From Camellia lanceoleosa (lineage: Eukaryota; Streptophyta; Magnoliopsida; Ericales; Theaceae): 64,000 nt of DNA. Under the pieces are notes generated by a model. The model saw only the letters and a program-made list of their open reading frames with translations, was not told the origin of the DNA and made no database searches. Shown here one piece after another: positions 52,501 to 64,000 of this stretch. The stretch covers positions 86,580,131 to 86,644,130 of the forward strand of contig CM045763.1 in the NCBI GenBank assembly GCA_025200525.1. Reading direction: 5' to 3'. Made by a program: the position numbers and the translations under genes. Position 1 is the stretch's first letter. Each line of letters opens with the position of its first letter.

Positions 52501-55500
52501 CGTATGTGGCAGCGGGATTCGAGGAGTAGGAAAGTACTGCAGCCCACTCCCGCAGCAGGAATTGATGTCAGTGACCGTTTATGCATGTTATTTTTTGTTG
52601 CTGAGGGAACATGTTATAGTGGCCTTGTTTGGTTTGTGTTTTGAGATATTATTTCAAAAATAATTTTCTGGAGAGATTTTAGAAAATTTGAAAATTTGTA
52701 TGAGTGTATATTTTGGAAATAGTTTTGGAGTTTGGGATGATTTGATATTTTTTTTTGTAATTGAATAGATGAGTGTGAAAGAAAAAGTGATTGAGAAGGA
52801 GAGAGAAGAGAGAAAAAGTGATTGATTGATGTGTAGTAGAGAGAAAAGTGGTTTTGGAATTTATTTATTTTTTTAAAAAAATTCCAACCAACCATCCTTT
52901 TGCAATTTTTCCCCCAAAACAATGTTTTGAGAGACAAACCAAACATGCCCACTGTGTTTCTCTTTTCTCTTGTTTGTATGGATTCTTTCATGCATAGGAA
53001 CTGGAATTGGATTATAATCACTTCATTTAGTGGTTTCACTGTGCTTTGCTTCAGTCTGGACTTGGTTTCTATCGTAGCATTTATAACCCACTGTGATCTT
53101 GATCATTGGAGCAGATGTTGCCAACAGTCGCCTTTTCAGATAATCCATCCACAAGCTTTGCTGCTAAGTTCGTTCATACATCTCTAAACAAAAATCGCTG
53201 TTCAATTAATCGTGTTTTGGTGAGTTTGATTAAAACTAGTTGTACTTCTTATATTTGTCTTCTTCCTTTTCTATATTGGTCTTTGTGTAACGCTGAATAG
53301 CTTGTTGGATCTTGTGCTTTATCGCCAGCCTGTTTATTCTTCTGAGGTAGTTCTACTATGGGCCTTTGTATATGTGTGTTCTAATATGTATGCCCTTATG
53401 TTATCTTGTGGCAGATTTTATTTTTCTTGTCCTTGCACACTCATTTGTAGTATTTTTGCTGTAAAATGCATATAATCCTTAAGTTGTAGCTAGTCCACAA
53501 GTTAGTAGCATGTACATTTCTACATAGTAGTCTTGGTTGTGTTGAACATGTGTCTAACAATTATTGGACATGTTCATGATTCAATAATAAATGTCCAACA
53601 ATTATGCAAGAATTTTTTTTATTTTTATTTTATTATCCTTTTACTTTGAGTTTTTTTCTTCTAACTTATGCCAATCCTTGGCTTTGCTTAAAGTGGACTC
53701 CTACTGGAAGGCGTCTTATCACAGGATCTCAAAGTGGGGAATTCACTCTTTGGAATGGCCAATCATTTAATTTTGAAATGATTCTGCAGGTATGCCATTG
53801 TAAGTGTTACCTTCTCAATTGGCATTTTACGAAAGAAGTCAAATTGATATATGTTTGAACATCTATTGATGTGCAGGCTCATGATCAAGCAATCAGGTCT
53901 ATGGTATGGAGTTACAATGAGAATTGGATGGTCACCGGTGATGATGTGGCAGCTTTAAGGTTAATATCGTCCTTTTACTATTGAGGCAATTTTGTATGGC
54001 ATTTATTTTGGTTGATGAAACAACTTTTTGAATTGATATGTGAATATGGTGGCACTTGGCAGGTACTGGCAAAACAACATGAATAATGTGAAGGCCAATA
54101 AATTTGCTCATAAAGAATCAGTACGTGACTTAAGGTAGATACTTGTTCGTAGAATTGGTTTAAGATTTGAATTTTACGCATTTATTATCCATGATGCATT
54201 TCATGGCATCATGTTTGTTTTTTGAGCAGCTTTTGTAGGACAGACTTGAAGTTTTGTTCTTGCTCTGATGACACTACAGTCAAAGTTTGGGACTTTGCCC
54301 GATGTCAAGAAGAGCGTTCACTATCTGGTAATGTCTCCTGAATGCGTCAAATGTTTGAAACCAACACTATGCACATAATTTACATGTTGCAGCGTCTCAC
54401 ATTCTTTCTATTGAAACAACACAGTAGCATTCCCCTTTTCTGCCACTCGGACTAATGTCAAACATGGAGGATTGTTGCTTATTTGTGGTTTTTATGTGAA
54501 TTTGTGTTTAGTGTGAAACAGCATGATAATCATGGAAAAGGTTTTGAGCCTCTAGTTTTGTATATTCGGCATGTGATTCCCAGACTTGTGTGTCAATTTA
54601 TATGGATTCCCATTGCATGCAGAAAACTTAAAAACAAGCTGGACCTTGCGATTGCAAGTTTGTGTGGAATGCGTTCTTAATGAGAAAACCAACTCCTTTT
54701 AGTGGGCTCCGTCACTCTTTGAGGGTTATAGTAATCAAATTACCATTTTGATTTCCTAATTTTGCAGTTTGTAATGATGATAATAGGTAAGCTTGTCAGG
54801 GCCTTCATGGACATATTAGACAAGCTACTATTTGTTATAATAGTTTACTTTTGTTCTTTGAGACATGGGGATAATTTGCTTTGTGGGTATTGTTGGAAGA
54901 TGTGCTTTGGGTGGACTCATGAACAGTCTCTACTCATTTGAAATGGGTGTGAGGAAATTGAAGTTGTTCAGTTAGGTGTTATTCGTAAGTGGTTATGGAG
55001 ATATGTATTGGATAGATGTAATTTGTGGAGGAAGGTTGTGTCTCAAAACTTTTAGAAGTGCTTGGGCCCTAGGTAATCAAATGTCTGATGAGTCTAAACA
55101 TTGTCATGGCTGGGGATATGGAAAGGATTTAGACTTACAAACACATTGATTCTTCAATTGAGGATGCTTAGAGACTTCAATTTAGCGTGATTCTTGGCGT
55201 GGGGATGTACCTTTTTAAATTCATTTTTTGGACCCCTTACATGTTGGAATTGGCATAGATGCTTTTTTGTGGTAGATTGTTTTAGATACAAGTTAAGTCT
55301 AAAGAAGGTTAGGTAGTATGTCCTGGAGTCCTGGACCAGCCAATAGATCAGAAGAACAAAGTCCAATACAAATAGGATATACAGTTTGTTTTGTCGTCCT
55401 ATGGTTAATTTAGGTATATAATATAACTGATTTAGAAAAAAAACTTATGCGTTTTAAAGTTAATGCTTCATCTATGACATATTTAGAAAAGAAAGCTTTT

Positions 55501-58500
55501 ATATTTTAAAGAGAATGCTTCAGGTATGATGTTTTGATGAAAATAGAACTTGTCATTGATTTAAGACTAGCGTTCCATATTCTAACTCCCAAAGTAATAG
55601 AAATACATAATCTCAGAGAATATTCTGAGTAAAAATATAATTTGTTTGGCAGTTAATGGCAGTTTTCATATTACTACTACTAATATAGATGCCTATTTAT
55701 GTGGCATAATCATATTTGTATTCTATGACATGCTGCAAATTGTGTGCCACATATCAGGTCCCATTCTGTAGGTGGGGCAATATTATGGCTTATAATACTA
55801 TAGAGCTTCTTCTGTTCAAATTGAAGGAGATTCTCGTTAAATATTTAATTGCATAGAACAAGAGTTTGAGCATGGGAATTTTGGAGTGCACACATTATCT
55901 TTGGATATTTTTGTTTTCATTAATAAATTTGAGTTAGTTGTCTTTCTTTTGAATTTAGTGGTTAGTATTTTGTCTCGTACAGTTGTACTCAACATGACCC
56001 GAGCATTATCAATAAACCATACTTCTGCTTGTTCATTTGATTTGTTTTTGTTTTTGTTTTTTCACTTTAAAAGGTTTCTGCTTAGTGCTTTCTACTCTGA
56101 AAACTGATAGATTAATATTGTTAAAATCTTGTCCTTTATATGCTTTTAATATTTCACTTGCTTCTTTTCTTTGGCAATTTTATCTACTATACTATTGTGT
56201 TTAATGTATATAAATAAAAATTTGTGGTGCATTGGATTGTCCAATATGCTAGTTTGTCTGTAGATTGGCTGCGATATTTCTTTAGTAGGTCATGTATATA
56301 TATGGAAAATTATCTATTCTCTTTGTGCTTTGGTCTGTTCTTTTGCGCTATAAGAAACATAATCGTTGTGTGTGAAATCATATATTAATCAGATCTTTAA
56401 GATAACCATTCAATATCTGCGTGTATATTGTTACAATGCTTTAAGTGTGCATAAAATAACCTAAGAGCTTTTCATATGTGGTTCAAACTCAGGCAGGCCA
56501 TGGTTGGGATGTGAAGAGTGTGGACTGGCACCCAACTAAGTCTTTACTAGTTTCAGGTTTGTAGTGTTACAGTTTTTTGTTGTTGTTAAGTTCTTGTTCA
56601 AATCTTGTAAGTGGCATGCTTCTTTGTTTTTGCATTGGACACTTCTTAGGTGGAAAAGACAACCTTGTCAAGCTTTGGGATGCAAAGGCTGGGAAAGAGC
56701 TTTCGTCATTGTTAGTACAAAATTTTTGGTCATTAAACACAATAGTTATCTTTTTGTCAGTTCAATTATTTTGAGGAGTTGTTCTGGTTATTTGCAGTCA
56801 TGGGCACAAGAACACTGTTCTTTGCGTCAAATGGAATCAAAATGGTAACTGGGTGTTAACTGCTTCGAAGGATCAAATTATCAAGGTAGGCATCTTCTTA
56901 CTTCGCTTCCCTAGCTATTGCTCAAATTGAATGGATTTGAATTCAGACTTCTCCTGTTGATTGTGGATGATTGGGTAAGTAATTCAGTCTGCCTCCACAC
57001 TGCATTTTCAGCTGTATGACATAAGGGCTATGAAGGAGCTTGAATCATTTCGTGGGCATCGAAAAGATGTGACTGGTTAGTTTATTTATTTATTATATTT
57101 ATGTACGTAACACCTCACAAAAATATGTGTAGTAATATTTGTTTAATTGAATCTTGACAAGCTTGGAGTGTAGCCAATTAAATATTGATGAGGTTACATT
57201 CACATTCACCAGAGCTGCTGTTGCAAATATTAGCTTTTGGCGAGGCTCATCGGCAGATATTCGATGATAGATTTGGTATTTGCAATAAATGTTTGATTCT
57301 TCAACTATTGAGGAGAGATTGAGTTGTCTTCTAATGATGTAAATTCTGTAGTAGAGCTCCATTGGATCATTACCCATGATTGGATAATAGTGGAAGCACC
57401 ACTTGCTTTTGATAAAGCTGATTTGGAAAGTGCAGTTACTGATGCCAGTCCCTTGGATATTGATGGCTTACCCTGGAGAATATTAAATTTCTTGGCTTTC
57501 ATATTAAATTTAGCAGGCCATTTTGTTGCTTTAGCTTTTGTTTGAAATCCTTAGCAGTGATGAGATAATTTTGCACCATGTCCATAGTCTTTTGGCTCAT
57601 CATAACTGACTTACACAGGATGTTGATAGAGAATTCTTATGCAAGAATTGGCATGGATGCTAAGGAACAATATTTGCTGAATATAGTTGATGCTAATGTC
57701 AGGGAAGTTTATAAGTTTGTAGCCTCAAAGTGTTTAGAGTGATATACTGATTAAGTAGATGATCTGAAATCTTTATAATTTGTTGGATACCCGGGCAAAC
57801 AGTCAAAGGTCCAAATTAGCTGAATAGTTAGAATTCCTGAGAAGCAGTAGCGGCTGGATGTCCAACCAAGCTGATTAGTTGAATAATAGAACTCCTATTG
57901 TTAAGCTAATAGTTGTACTAATGGCTGGATGAACAACCAAGCTGATCTTTAGTTAACGGCATATCTTTAATTGTGCTTATGGAAGTTCCCTTTTGCATTT
58001 TTTCGATATAGTTTGCACTTGGTTATGTGTGTACCAAAATTACTCACTCACTTGATCTATTAAGCTAATTCTTTTGTAATGTATGTTTCTGACACTCATG
58101 TTGTGGTTTTTTGTTTTTTTTTTGGGTCCTTTTTCAATTTTGTTAGCATTGGCTTGGCATCCATTTCATGAAGAGTATTTTGTTAGTGGCAGTTTTGATG
58201 GATCTATTTTTCATTGGCTAGTCGGGTAATTTCTTTTCCTCATTCAGAACAGTTATTTATATGTTGCACTAAATTGCTCATTTCATTTATACGTTCCCCA
58301 TCATAGGATCTTTTATGCTCAATTGTAGTTTCATGTGATAACTGTCACATACTTAGAAAGTTAGGGCGAATATTTAAATGCCTCGTTACATTACATATTA
58401 TGCAAAAATAGTGTTCGGGAGAAGTCTTAACGGTGGAATTGTTGTTGGATGTATTTCTTTTTGTTGGGAGCCTATTACTATCTTGTGGGAGTTGCATTCT

Positions 58501-61500
58501 GCCTTATATTATATATGGTGTTTTATGAATTTTACCATTTGACTTACAATGATAAAAGGCAGTCCTAGTGCATGGGGCTCCTGCCACTGTATGATTTGGG
58601 GAGGTTCAAATGTATTCAGCCTTACTTCCATGTGTGGAGAGGCTATTTTTGTGGTTTTTCAGTTGATTGTATAGTTGTGTTTCTTTATAGGGCTTTGTGT
58701 CTCTGACTTTTTATGGGACATGATTGTCCTCTTTTGAAGCCTTTTTGAAAATTTATTGACTTACCAATAAGAAAAAGAAGAATCTCCTTCAATTTGCTCA
58801 CATGAGAATCATCAATTGTCACTGTAATTTTATAAATGAATGTCTTCTCAACTCAGTTTACCTTATCATTTGACTATATTGTTGGTTAAACCTTAAATTA
58901 TCATGTCTTTTCTAACTGCCCTTAACCAATGCCCTAATTTGACTTCTTTGAACAATGCTCAACTATTTTAAATGCCCCCCCACCTCCATGTTATTCTAAG
59001 TGATTGCAAATGTTTGCAAATTATTCTATATTCTTGAAAAAGTGTTTGCAAATTATCTGTTCTTGCCAGTGCCACTTATCCACCTTGACGTCCTCCTCAC
59101 AACCTTTTTACTGTGATTTGTTAGGTATTTGATGATCACATGATACTGCAGCTTTTCTGGCTCATCTCTGTTATTTAATTTCTAGACTTTTTGTTTCACT
59201 TCTACTGAAGTTATACCATTTTCATTATGAAGTGGCTCATCTGAATTGTTACTTATGAATTGAACCCTTGTTCTAGAATGATGCTCTAGAAGTCCATCCA
59301 TAGCCAATGCAATTTGATAGGAGGCTAGAATCTGTCTGGGCGGAAAAAATTTGAAGTTCATTGTGATTGGAAAATTCCCTTGTCATTTCCATTTGTTGCT
59401 GTTCCAAATTACGATTGCACATCTTATTGGTTAGAAGGCATCATATCTATTATGGTCCTGTCATTTCTGAAAGACACTTTATAATCATTCTAGGGATCCT
59501 GGTCACATTTTACCCATATTGCTAGTTTGGTCTAATTATTATTTTGAGTTCTTGGTTCACTCATTTTGTGTAGAATTATGGGATGTTGTACTTTATTTTT
59601 TCCTGCAAAATTGAAGTCAGTTTCTCTCATGACCACTAAACTTTTCTTATGTGCAGCCATGAAACTCCTCAGCTTGAAATTCCCAATGCACATGATAATA
59701 GTGTTTGGGATCTTGCATGGCATCCTATTGGATATATTCTTTGCAGGTAAAAATTCGATCTTCGTATTTTTAACCATTGTGTGGTGCATAGTATTTTACG
59801 TTCATTGAGATAATTTATAGAATGTGCACACATTATTGGTATTATCATTATATTGTTGTCTAGATTAGGTATCCTGACTGAAATCGGACTCAGAGTTGAA
59901 GCCTAATGTGTTCTCTTTCATCTAAGCTTAATTAATCATGATGATAACATCACCCCACATGCCCGCAAAAAGAAAACAATGATAAATAAATAAATAATTG
60001 AATAGAAAGCTAACTACTGGGAGGAATTACTTGTTGCCTCTTACTTTTTGGTACAAGTCTGGTCTTGGGGGTGGGGTCAACCAATTTTCATCCTCAAGGA
60101 CTCTAGGGCATGGTTAAATATCATATTTCTTAAAACTTCTTTCATTTTTTTAGGGTAAAATGGTATTCATAAATTGACATAGCATTTTATGCATAGAATG
60201 GAAATCTTTTGCTTAGTAAACTCTACTACTAAAACATATTTGTTTGGTATTTGCTTAGTCATGTCTAACTAGTCAAGTGCCTGACATGGGTTCTTCAAAA
60301 ATTTAAAAGAGGTCATTGTTTGTGGGCTTGTTGTGCTCCCTCCCTCAAATAGAGGCAATTAGTTTGATATTATGTATCAGTCGTGTTATTTTGGCTATAG
60401 TTGTTTTGGTGATTTATTGTTCAAGTGTTTATTTAGCTTTGTTAGCTCATCCAGTTAGTGAACTTTTATCTCTTTTCATGCAGTGGTAGCAATGATCACA
60501 CAACCAAGTTCTGGTGCAGAAATAGGCCCGGCGATTCAGCTCGTGATAAGTTCAACGTTGGTCACAGCCAAGGTTTTATCATTTTCTCCCTTAGTTATTC
60601 CCCTTTCCCTTCCCCCTTTTCTGGGTCTCCATAAAGCTGTCAAGCACACAGTCTATGAAGTTTCACTTGTAGGATTGTCTAGGGCCATGGAATCAAGGCA
60701 TTCTTAGAATTTTATAGGAAACTGCTATTTTTGGCAAATGCGCTGAAGCTTTTGTCCATTATTTTTGTATTCTTCAGTGTGGTGAAAAGAGAAGCGTTTT
60801 GAAAATGTAGTAATAAACTGACATAGAAGCTTAAATTGAAGGGAATTTCTACTGTTATATGTAACTGTTTGTTTGTTTCCAGGTTACGGTGAGCAAAATC
60901 CCACCCTAGCTGGTTCTATGCCTGGTAACTTTCCAGGACCTGAGCACCCCACAACTCCTGGGCCATTTGCTTCTGGGTTGACACGAAGCGAGGAAACATT
61001 CCAGGTGTTGGTGTTGCAATGCCATTGATGGATACATCAGTTCAAGGAGAGCAGAAACTGCCTCCAGTAGTTTCAATGCCTTTAGGTGCTCCTCCGCTTC
61101 CCCTTGGTCCACATCCTTCTCTTCTCGCAGCGAATCAGCAGCAAGCATATCATCAAAATGCTCAGCAAATCCAACATCACCAGCCACACCCACAGCAAAT
61201 GCCCTCTATGCCTATGCCACCTCCAAATTTGCCTCAACTACAGCCTCCATCCCGTCTACTACTTCCACATCCTCATTTACCTCGTCCTCCACCCCAGCTA
61301 CCCCCTCTTGGTATGCCTTCAAGCATCCCGTCATCAATGGCAGGATCAATGCCCATGCCTTCAATGCCAGCTTCACTTCCAATGCCGATGCCTGGTCAAA
61401 TGGTAATTATTTGTGCACACGTCTACTTTTATCTATTTATACGCTTGTTTTCATCTATGTACAAGTGTTTTTTGTTCCCTTTACATAGATGATTATGCTT

Positions 61501-62562
61501 GTAAATTTTAGATAGAATGTCTTCTAGAAACCAATCAGCTTTATTTTGTAGTGACATGAGGGGCATATGCCCAAACTTTTGGACCCAGAAATGTGTCAAC
61601 CCAACCCAAGTAACTCGAGTTGGAACCATGGCTCCCCCTTAATCTAAAAAATTTATAAGTACTAGTTATGAAACAAAAGTTTATGCAGAATTGAATAGTT
61701 AGGAAACGATGGGCCCATTTGAGTTTATTATGAGAGTTTTTAACACTAGAAAAATACTTGGTACAAAAATTTATATTACGTAATTGAGTGTAGCAATGTT
61801 CGCCATAATGAAACAACCAATTATATGAAGACATGTATACCATATGTAAAATTTTATGTAATATATATATATATATGCTCGGTTCTTGGATTGGTTTCAG
61901 TTAGCATCAGGCTCACTTGAGAATCGAATCAACCTAGTCGGATTGGCCATTTTTAGACCCAGAACCAAACCGTATCTCTTCAATAATTGAACCTACCCAA
62001 CCCACGGAAGCCGGGTTGGTTCGGTTCACGGGTTTTTGGGTTGTTTGCCCACCCCTACCTGCCCCTCTACACTGCTCTGCAGAAACTATGATTGGAAAAA
62101 CGTGTAATTGGAATGTGCAGGTGCAACCTTGTGGCAGCCTGGCAGGCACCTGCTGCAGTCTAATTTTTACAGTTAGTGCAATTATCGTTGTATGTGTAGT
62201 GCAGTGTGTCGTTTAACATGACAGTATAGCCCCCCTTCTTTTTTTCCAACTGGGAGCCAAATTGTACAATGGGGAATCTCAATGAATTCTTTCTAGCAGA
62301 AAGAATTTTCAACACTTCTTAATTGATACTAGTTTCTGCCTGCAGGTGATGCCAGGTATGAATCCGATGGTTCCTCAAATGCAACAGGGGCATTTTATGG
62401 GTATAAATCCGATGCACTCATGTCGGCACCTTCAGTTGGAGGGATTCCAAATGGGTTGCAGGGCCTTCAATGCAGGTGGGGCCCAAATGTATTCGCCAGC
62501 AGGTGCATTCAACCGCCACAGGTGGGCCAGTGCCACCAATGCCAGGGCTTAATCCCTACCAG
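49594..62562 (+). CDS. FY: FY / WDR33-type WD40 mRNA 3'-end processing factor (partial, C-terminal frame breaks)
   Basis: Seventeen exons: 49594-49837, 52066-52157, 52498-52566, 53115-53219, 53694-53789, 53877-53959, 54063-54134, 54230-54327, 56497-56556, 56650-56710, 56798-56885, 57012-57075, 58147-58225, 59657-59746, 60484-60572, 60883-61402, 62346-62562. FY (human WDR33, yeast Pfs2) is the poly(A)-signal-recognising WD40 subunit of the nuclear CPSF complex; with FCA it promotes proximal polyadenylation at the FLC antisense RNA and flowering. Seen: a Gln/Pro-rich start, [40 protein letters not shown], then seven WD40 repeats (for example [61 protein letters not shown]). All phases agree to exon 16. 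There the frame breaks near 60985-60993 and stops at 61026, giving 511 residues; the shifted frame continues with the expected Pro-rich tail, including the PPLPLGP FCA-type site. Three more breaks lie in exon 17. The real 3' end was not found. Confidence 0.9.
49993..50128. mobile_element. Short MITE in FY intron 1
   Basis: About 136 bp with terminal inverted repeats: left GATTGTGTTTGGAGCATGAA and the reverse complement of the right end, GGCTGTGTTTGGAGCATAGA. The loop is pyrimidine-rich. The target duplication is not clear. Confidence 0.7.
50649..51281. mobile_element. hAT-like MITE with perfect 8-bp duplication, FY intron 1
   Basis: AATAGACA occurs at 50649-50656 and 51274-51281, enclosing a 617-bp non-coding element. 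Its ends are inverted in part (GTAAGGGCATGCATGG at the left; reverse complement of the right end AGGGGTGTGCAAAAA). An 8-bp duplication is typical of hAT transposition. Confidence 0.75.
51289..51724 (+). mobile_element. MITE family A, copy 3, FY intron 1
   Basis: About 436 bp from CTTGCTTGTTTCCACTTTTC to CAAACCAAACACACTGA, almost abutting the hAT-like MITE. It is closely similar to 47115-47544 in the same orientation. Confidence 0.8.
52618..52953. mobile_element. MITE in FY intron 3
   Basis: About 336 bp. The left end AGTGGCCTTGTTTGGTTTGT and the reverse complement of the right end, AGTGGGCATGTTTGGTTTGT, agree at 18 of 20 positions. The interior has GAGAGAGAAAAAGTGATTGA-like purine runs. It starts about 50 bp after exon 3. 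Ends resemble the element at 23803-24080. Confidence 0.8.
58557..58665 (+). mobile_element. Au-like SINE fragment in FY intron 13
   Basis: The sequence AAAGGCAGTCCTAGTGCATG, GGGCTCCTGCCACTG, GGGGAGGTTCAAATGTA and CAGCCTTAC followed by GAGAGGCTATTTTTGT matches, in order, the well-known plant Au SINE body (a tRNA-derived, RNA polymerase III element). It is diverged, and the usual end after the GGCTGTTTCC-like block is degenerate. Confidence 0.7.
61559..62058. mobile_element. Probable hAT-like MITE in the last visible FY intron
   Basis: Left end GAGGGGCATATGCCC and right end TTTGCCCACCCCTA are inverted in part, and the right part carries GGTTGGTTCGGTTCACGGGT-like words seen in other GGGGTGT-ended elements of this window. 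A (TA)n run is at 61861-61876. Target duplication not found, so the limits are approximate. Confidence 0.4.
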
Positions 62563-63499
62563 GTGAGACAATAGTTGTGTTTTCCTCCCTTGTTATAAAT
62601 TGTCTTCTATACACTATCTATCAAAACATAAAATAAATTGTTTATGGCAAGACTGAAAATATTAGGGTGTTTATGCCGCTGATTGCATGTTTTCTGTTAA
62701 CTGAAAATTTTTCATCACCACTTCATTTTAACCGTATAGAGGACTTGTAGGAGCTGAAACTGTAATTTATTAGATGATAGTTGTAGAGATGTTGTAATCA
62801 CTTTTGGCAACGCTCTAATGAGAAGAAACTTTAAGAAATTTCTTTGTGATAAATATTGCATTGATGCCAAAAAAAGGGAAGTCAGGGAATGCACATTTGA
62901 AGCCTGTAAACTAGTAGTAGTACATCCTCCTAGCAAATAGATGGAGTATAAGGCCAAGTTTGGCAACTAAAAAATAATTCAAAAAGTCAAAAAATTACAC
63001 AAAAAGCAAAAAAGACATTACTATTTACAAATAAAAAATATTAAAAAAATATTTTATATATTACAATACTACAAATGGATTGAGCAGCCGTACTTGTGAT
63101 AGCGACGGCATTAATACACACTTTGTTTGGGCAAAAAAAAAAAATTATATGTAAAGTCACAAAAATGTTGGGCCCATGGGGGCCGCTAAGGACTCCCTTT
63201 TGATAATCCGAACCATTAAACATGTAAAACTCATCGATTAATATATTTCTATAAAAATGACGTTGATTGGATATCGTTAACTATATGATCAAATCAGTTT
63301 TGTACTGTGTTACATGGACTCGCCGCTTTGGGGAAATAATGCGACACGACCCGACGACGAGTCTTGGTGTGAGATCTGTGTCGGATACGCATGTTCTATC
63401 TCGGACACGGCACTTTTCAGATTTTCAGACAACAAAAGAAATGAAAGAGGGAAAGAAAGAGAACCTGGTCGCCTGTTGAAACGGTAAAGAAATCGATCG
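62563..63499. other. Intron or downstream sequence of FY with repeats
   Basis: The donor GTGAGA at 62563 shows FY continues, but no further exon was recognised up to the window end. The region holds a MITE-like start near 62952 and a fold-back arm at 63169-63308. Confidence 0.45.
63169..63308 (+). mobile_element. Single arm related to the 25 kb fold-back element
   Basis: GGGCCCATGGGGGCC, then CTTTTGATAATCC, TTAAACATGTAAAACTC, TTCTATAAAAATGACGTTGA and GATATCGTTAACTATATGAT follow the same order as the left arm at 25100-25230. No second arm was seen before the CT-rich block. Confidence 0.6.
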
Positions 63500-63509
63500 C
63501 TGCTTCGAC

Positions 63510-63790
63510 ATGCTCGATCTCCATCTCCTGCTCTGTCTTCTCTCTCGTCTCTCGATCTCCTTCTCTGTCTTCTCTCTCGTCTCTCGATCTGTCAATCTCT
63601 CATCCTCTACTCTCATCTCTCGATCTCGATCTCCAAGCTCCATCAGTCGATTGAGTAGTCGAACACCCCCAGACGACTCTCTCTCTCTCTCTCGCTTTCT
63701 CTCTCTCCCTCGCGATCGATCGATCGATCGCTTCCTTCATCGATCGCTTCTCTCCCTCCCTCTCTTGTCCCTGTCTCTGAATCTGATTCA
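63510..63790. repeat. Pyrimidine-rich block with CTCTCGATCT repeats
   Basis: Nearly all C and T on the + strand, with TCTTCTCTCTCGTCTCTCGA duplicated about 38 bp apart, a (CT)n run near 63678-63694, and GATCGATCGATCGATCG at 63714-63730. Frames across it on both strands are low-complexity Ser/Arg or Arg/Glu and are not supported as genes. It could be the leader of a gene beyond the window. Confidence 0.6.
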
Positions 63791-63846
63791 CATACCTATA
63801 TATCTATATAAAATAATAAAAGTTAATAACTATTATTATAATAATA

Positions 63847-63960
63847 ACAATTATTATTATATATTATATAATAATTATTGTATAATATATAATATATTTA
63901 TAAACAATTATTATTATATATTATATAATAATTATTGTATAACATATAATATATTTATAA
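63847..63960. repeat. 57-bp AT tandem repeat, two copies
   Basis: Units begin ACAATTATTATTATATATTA at 63847 and 63904 and differ by one base. Both are almost pure A and T and can fold back on themselves. Similar AT sequence runs on to the window end. Confidence 0.8.
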
Positions 63961-64000
63961 GATAATATATACTTATATATATTAATAAAAATAAATAAAT

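Noticed and set aside
61019..61492. A separate proline-rich gene starting at 61019
   Set aside because: This frame is the shifted continuation of FY exon 16; the residues match the expected FY tail and it joins exon 17 in phase.

Overview
This is a 64 kb piece of a flowering-plant nuclear genome, most likely a woody eudicot. Evidence: the genes have many spliced exons with GT-AG borders and long AT-rich introns, the three spliced genes and one intronless gene are typical land-plant families, and the space between them is full of plant mobile elements (L1-type LINEs, a Ty3/Gypsy-type LTR element primed by initiator tRNA-Met, an Au-like SINE, many MITEs). No prokaryotic, organellar, tRNA, rRNA or CRISPR features were seen.

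Layout. 1-8.4 kb: repeats, with a 556-bp MITE flanked by a perfect 9-bp duplication, a 31-bp tandem repeat, a LINE 3' fragment with an RNase H domain, and the first copy of a local MITE family. 9.5-13.3 kb (+): a five-exon LNK3/LNK4-like clock co-regulator gene with an intact 381-codon reading frame and a probable 5'UTR intron. 13.3-17.5 kb: MITE-rich spacer. 17.6-24.4 kb (+): an ArfGAP plus C2 domain gene of the AGD11/12/13 type, with two tandemly duplicated alternative first coding exons, a possible 51-nt cassette exon, and a frame break before the C2 half. 25-29.7 kb: a long fold-back element, spacer, and an intronless glutaredoxin-like gene (-). 29.7-46.9 kb: a nested transposon stack. A complete 10.09-kb LTR retrotransposon (two 2,420-bp LTRs, 5-bp duplication CAAAT, intact gag, no pol seen) sits inside ORF1 of a decayed LINE, and the LINE appears to sit between inverted-repeat arms of an older element. 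49.6-62.6 kb and probably beyond (+): the flowering-time and mRNA 3'-end processing gene FY (WDR33/Pfs2 type). Its WD40 exons are intact, its proline-rich C-terminal exons contain several frame breaks, and its introns are full of MITEs and one SINE. 62.6-64 kb: fold-back fragment, pyrimidine-rich block and AT-rich tandem repeat.

The host genes do not form a pathway in the bacterial sense. LNK3/4 (clock output) and FY (FCA-dependent 3'-end processing, flowering time) both bear on timing of development, but their proximity is probably chance. The most unusual feature is in the LTRs: ten copies of the palindrome CGCTCGAGCG (and CpG-decayed variants) arranged as five pairs, exactly 20 bp apart within each pair, with all offsets close to whole helical turns. 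A separate, unclassified repeat at 48.8 kb also carries a 20-bp-period motif array. Exon borders were read by eye from conserved protein families and splice consensus; no transcript data or searches were available.
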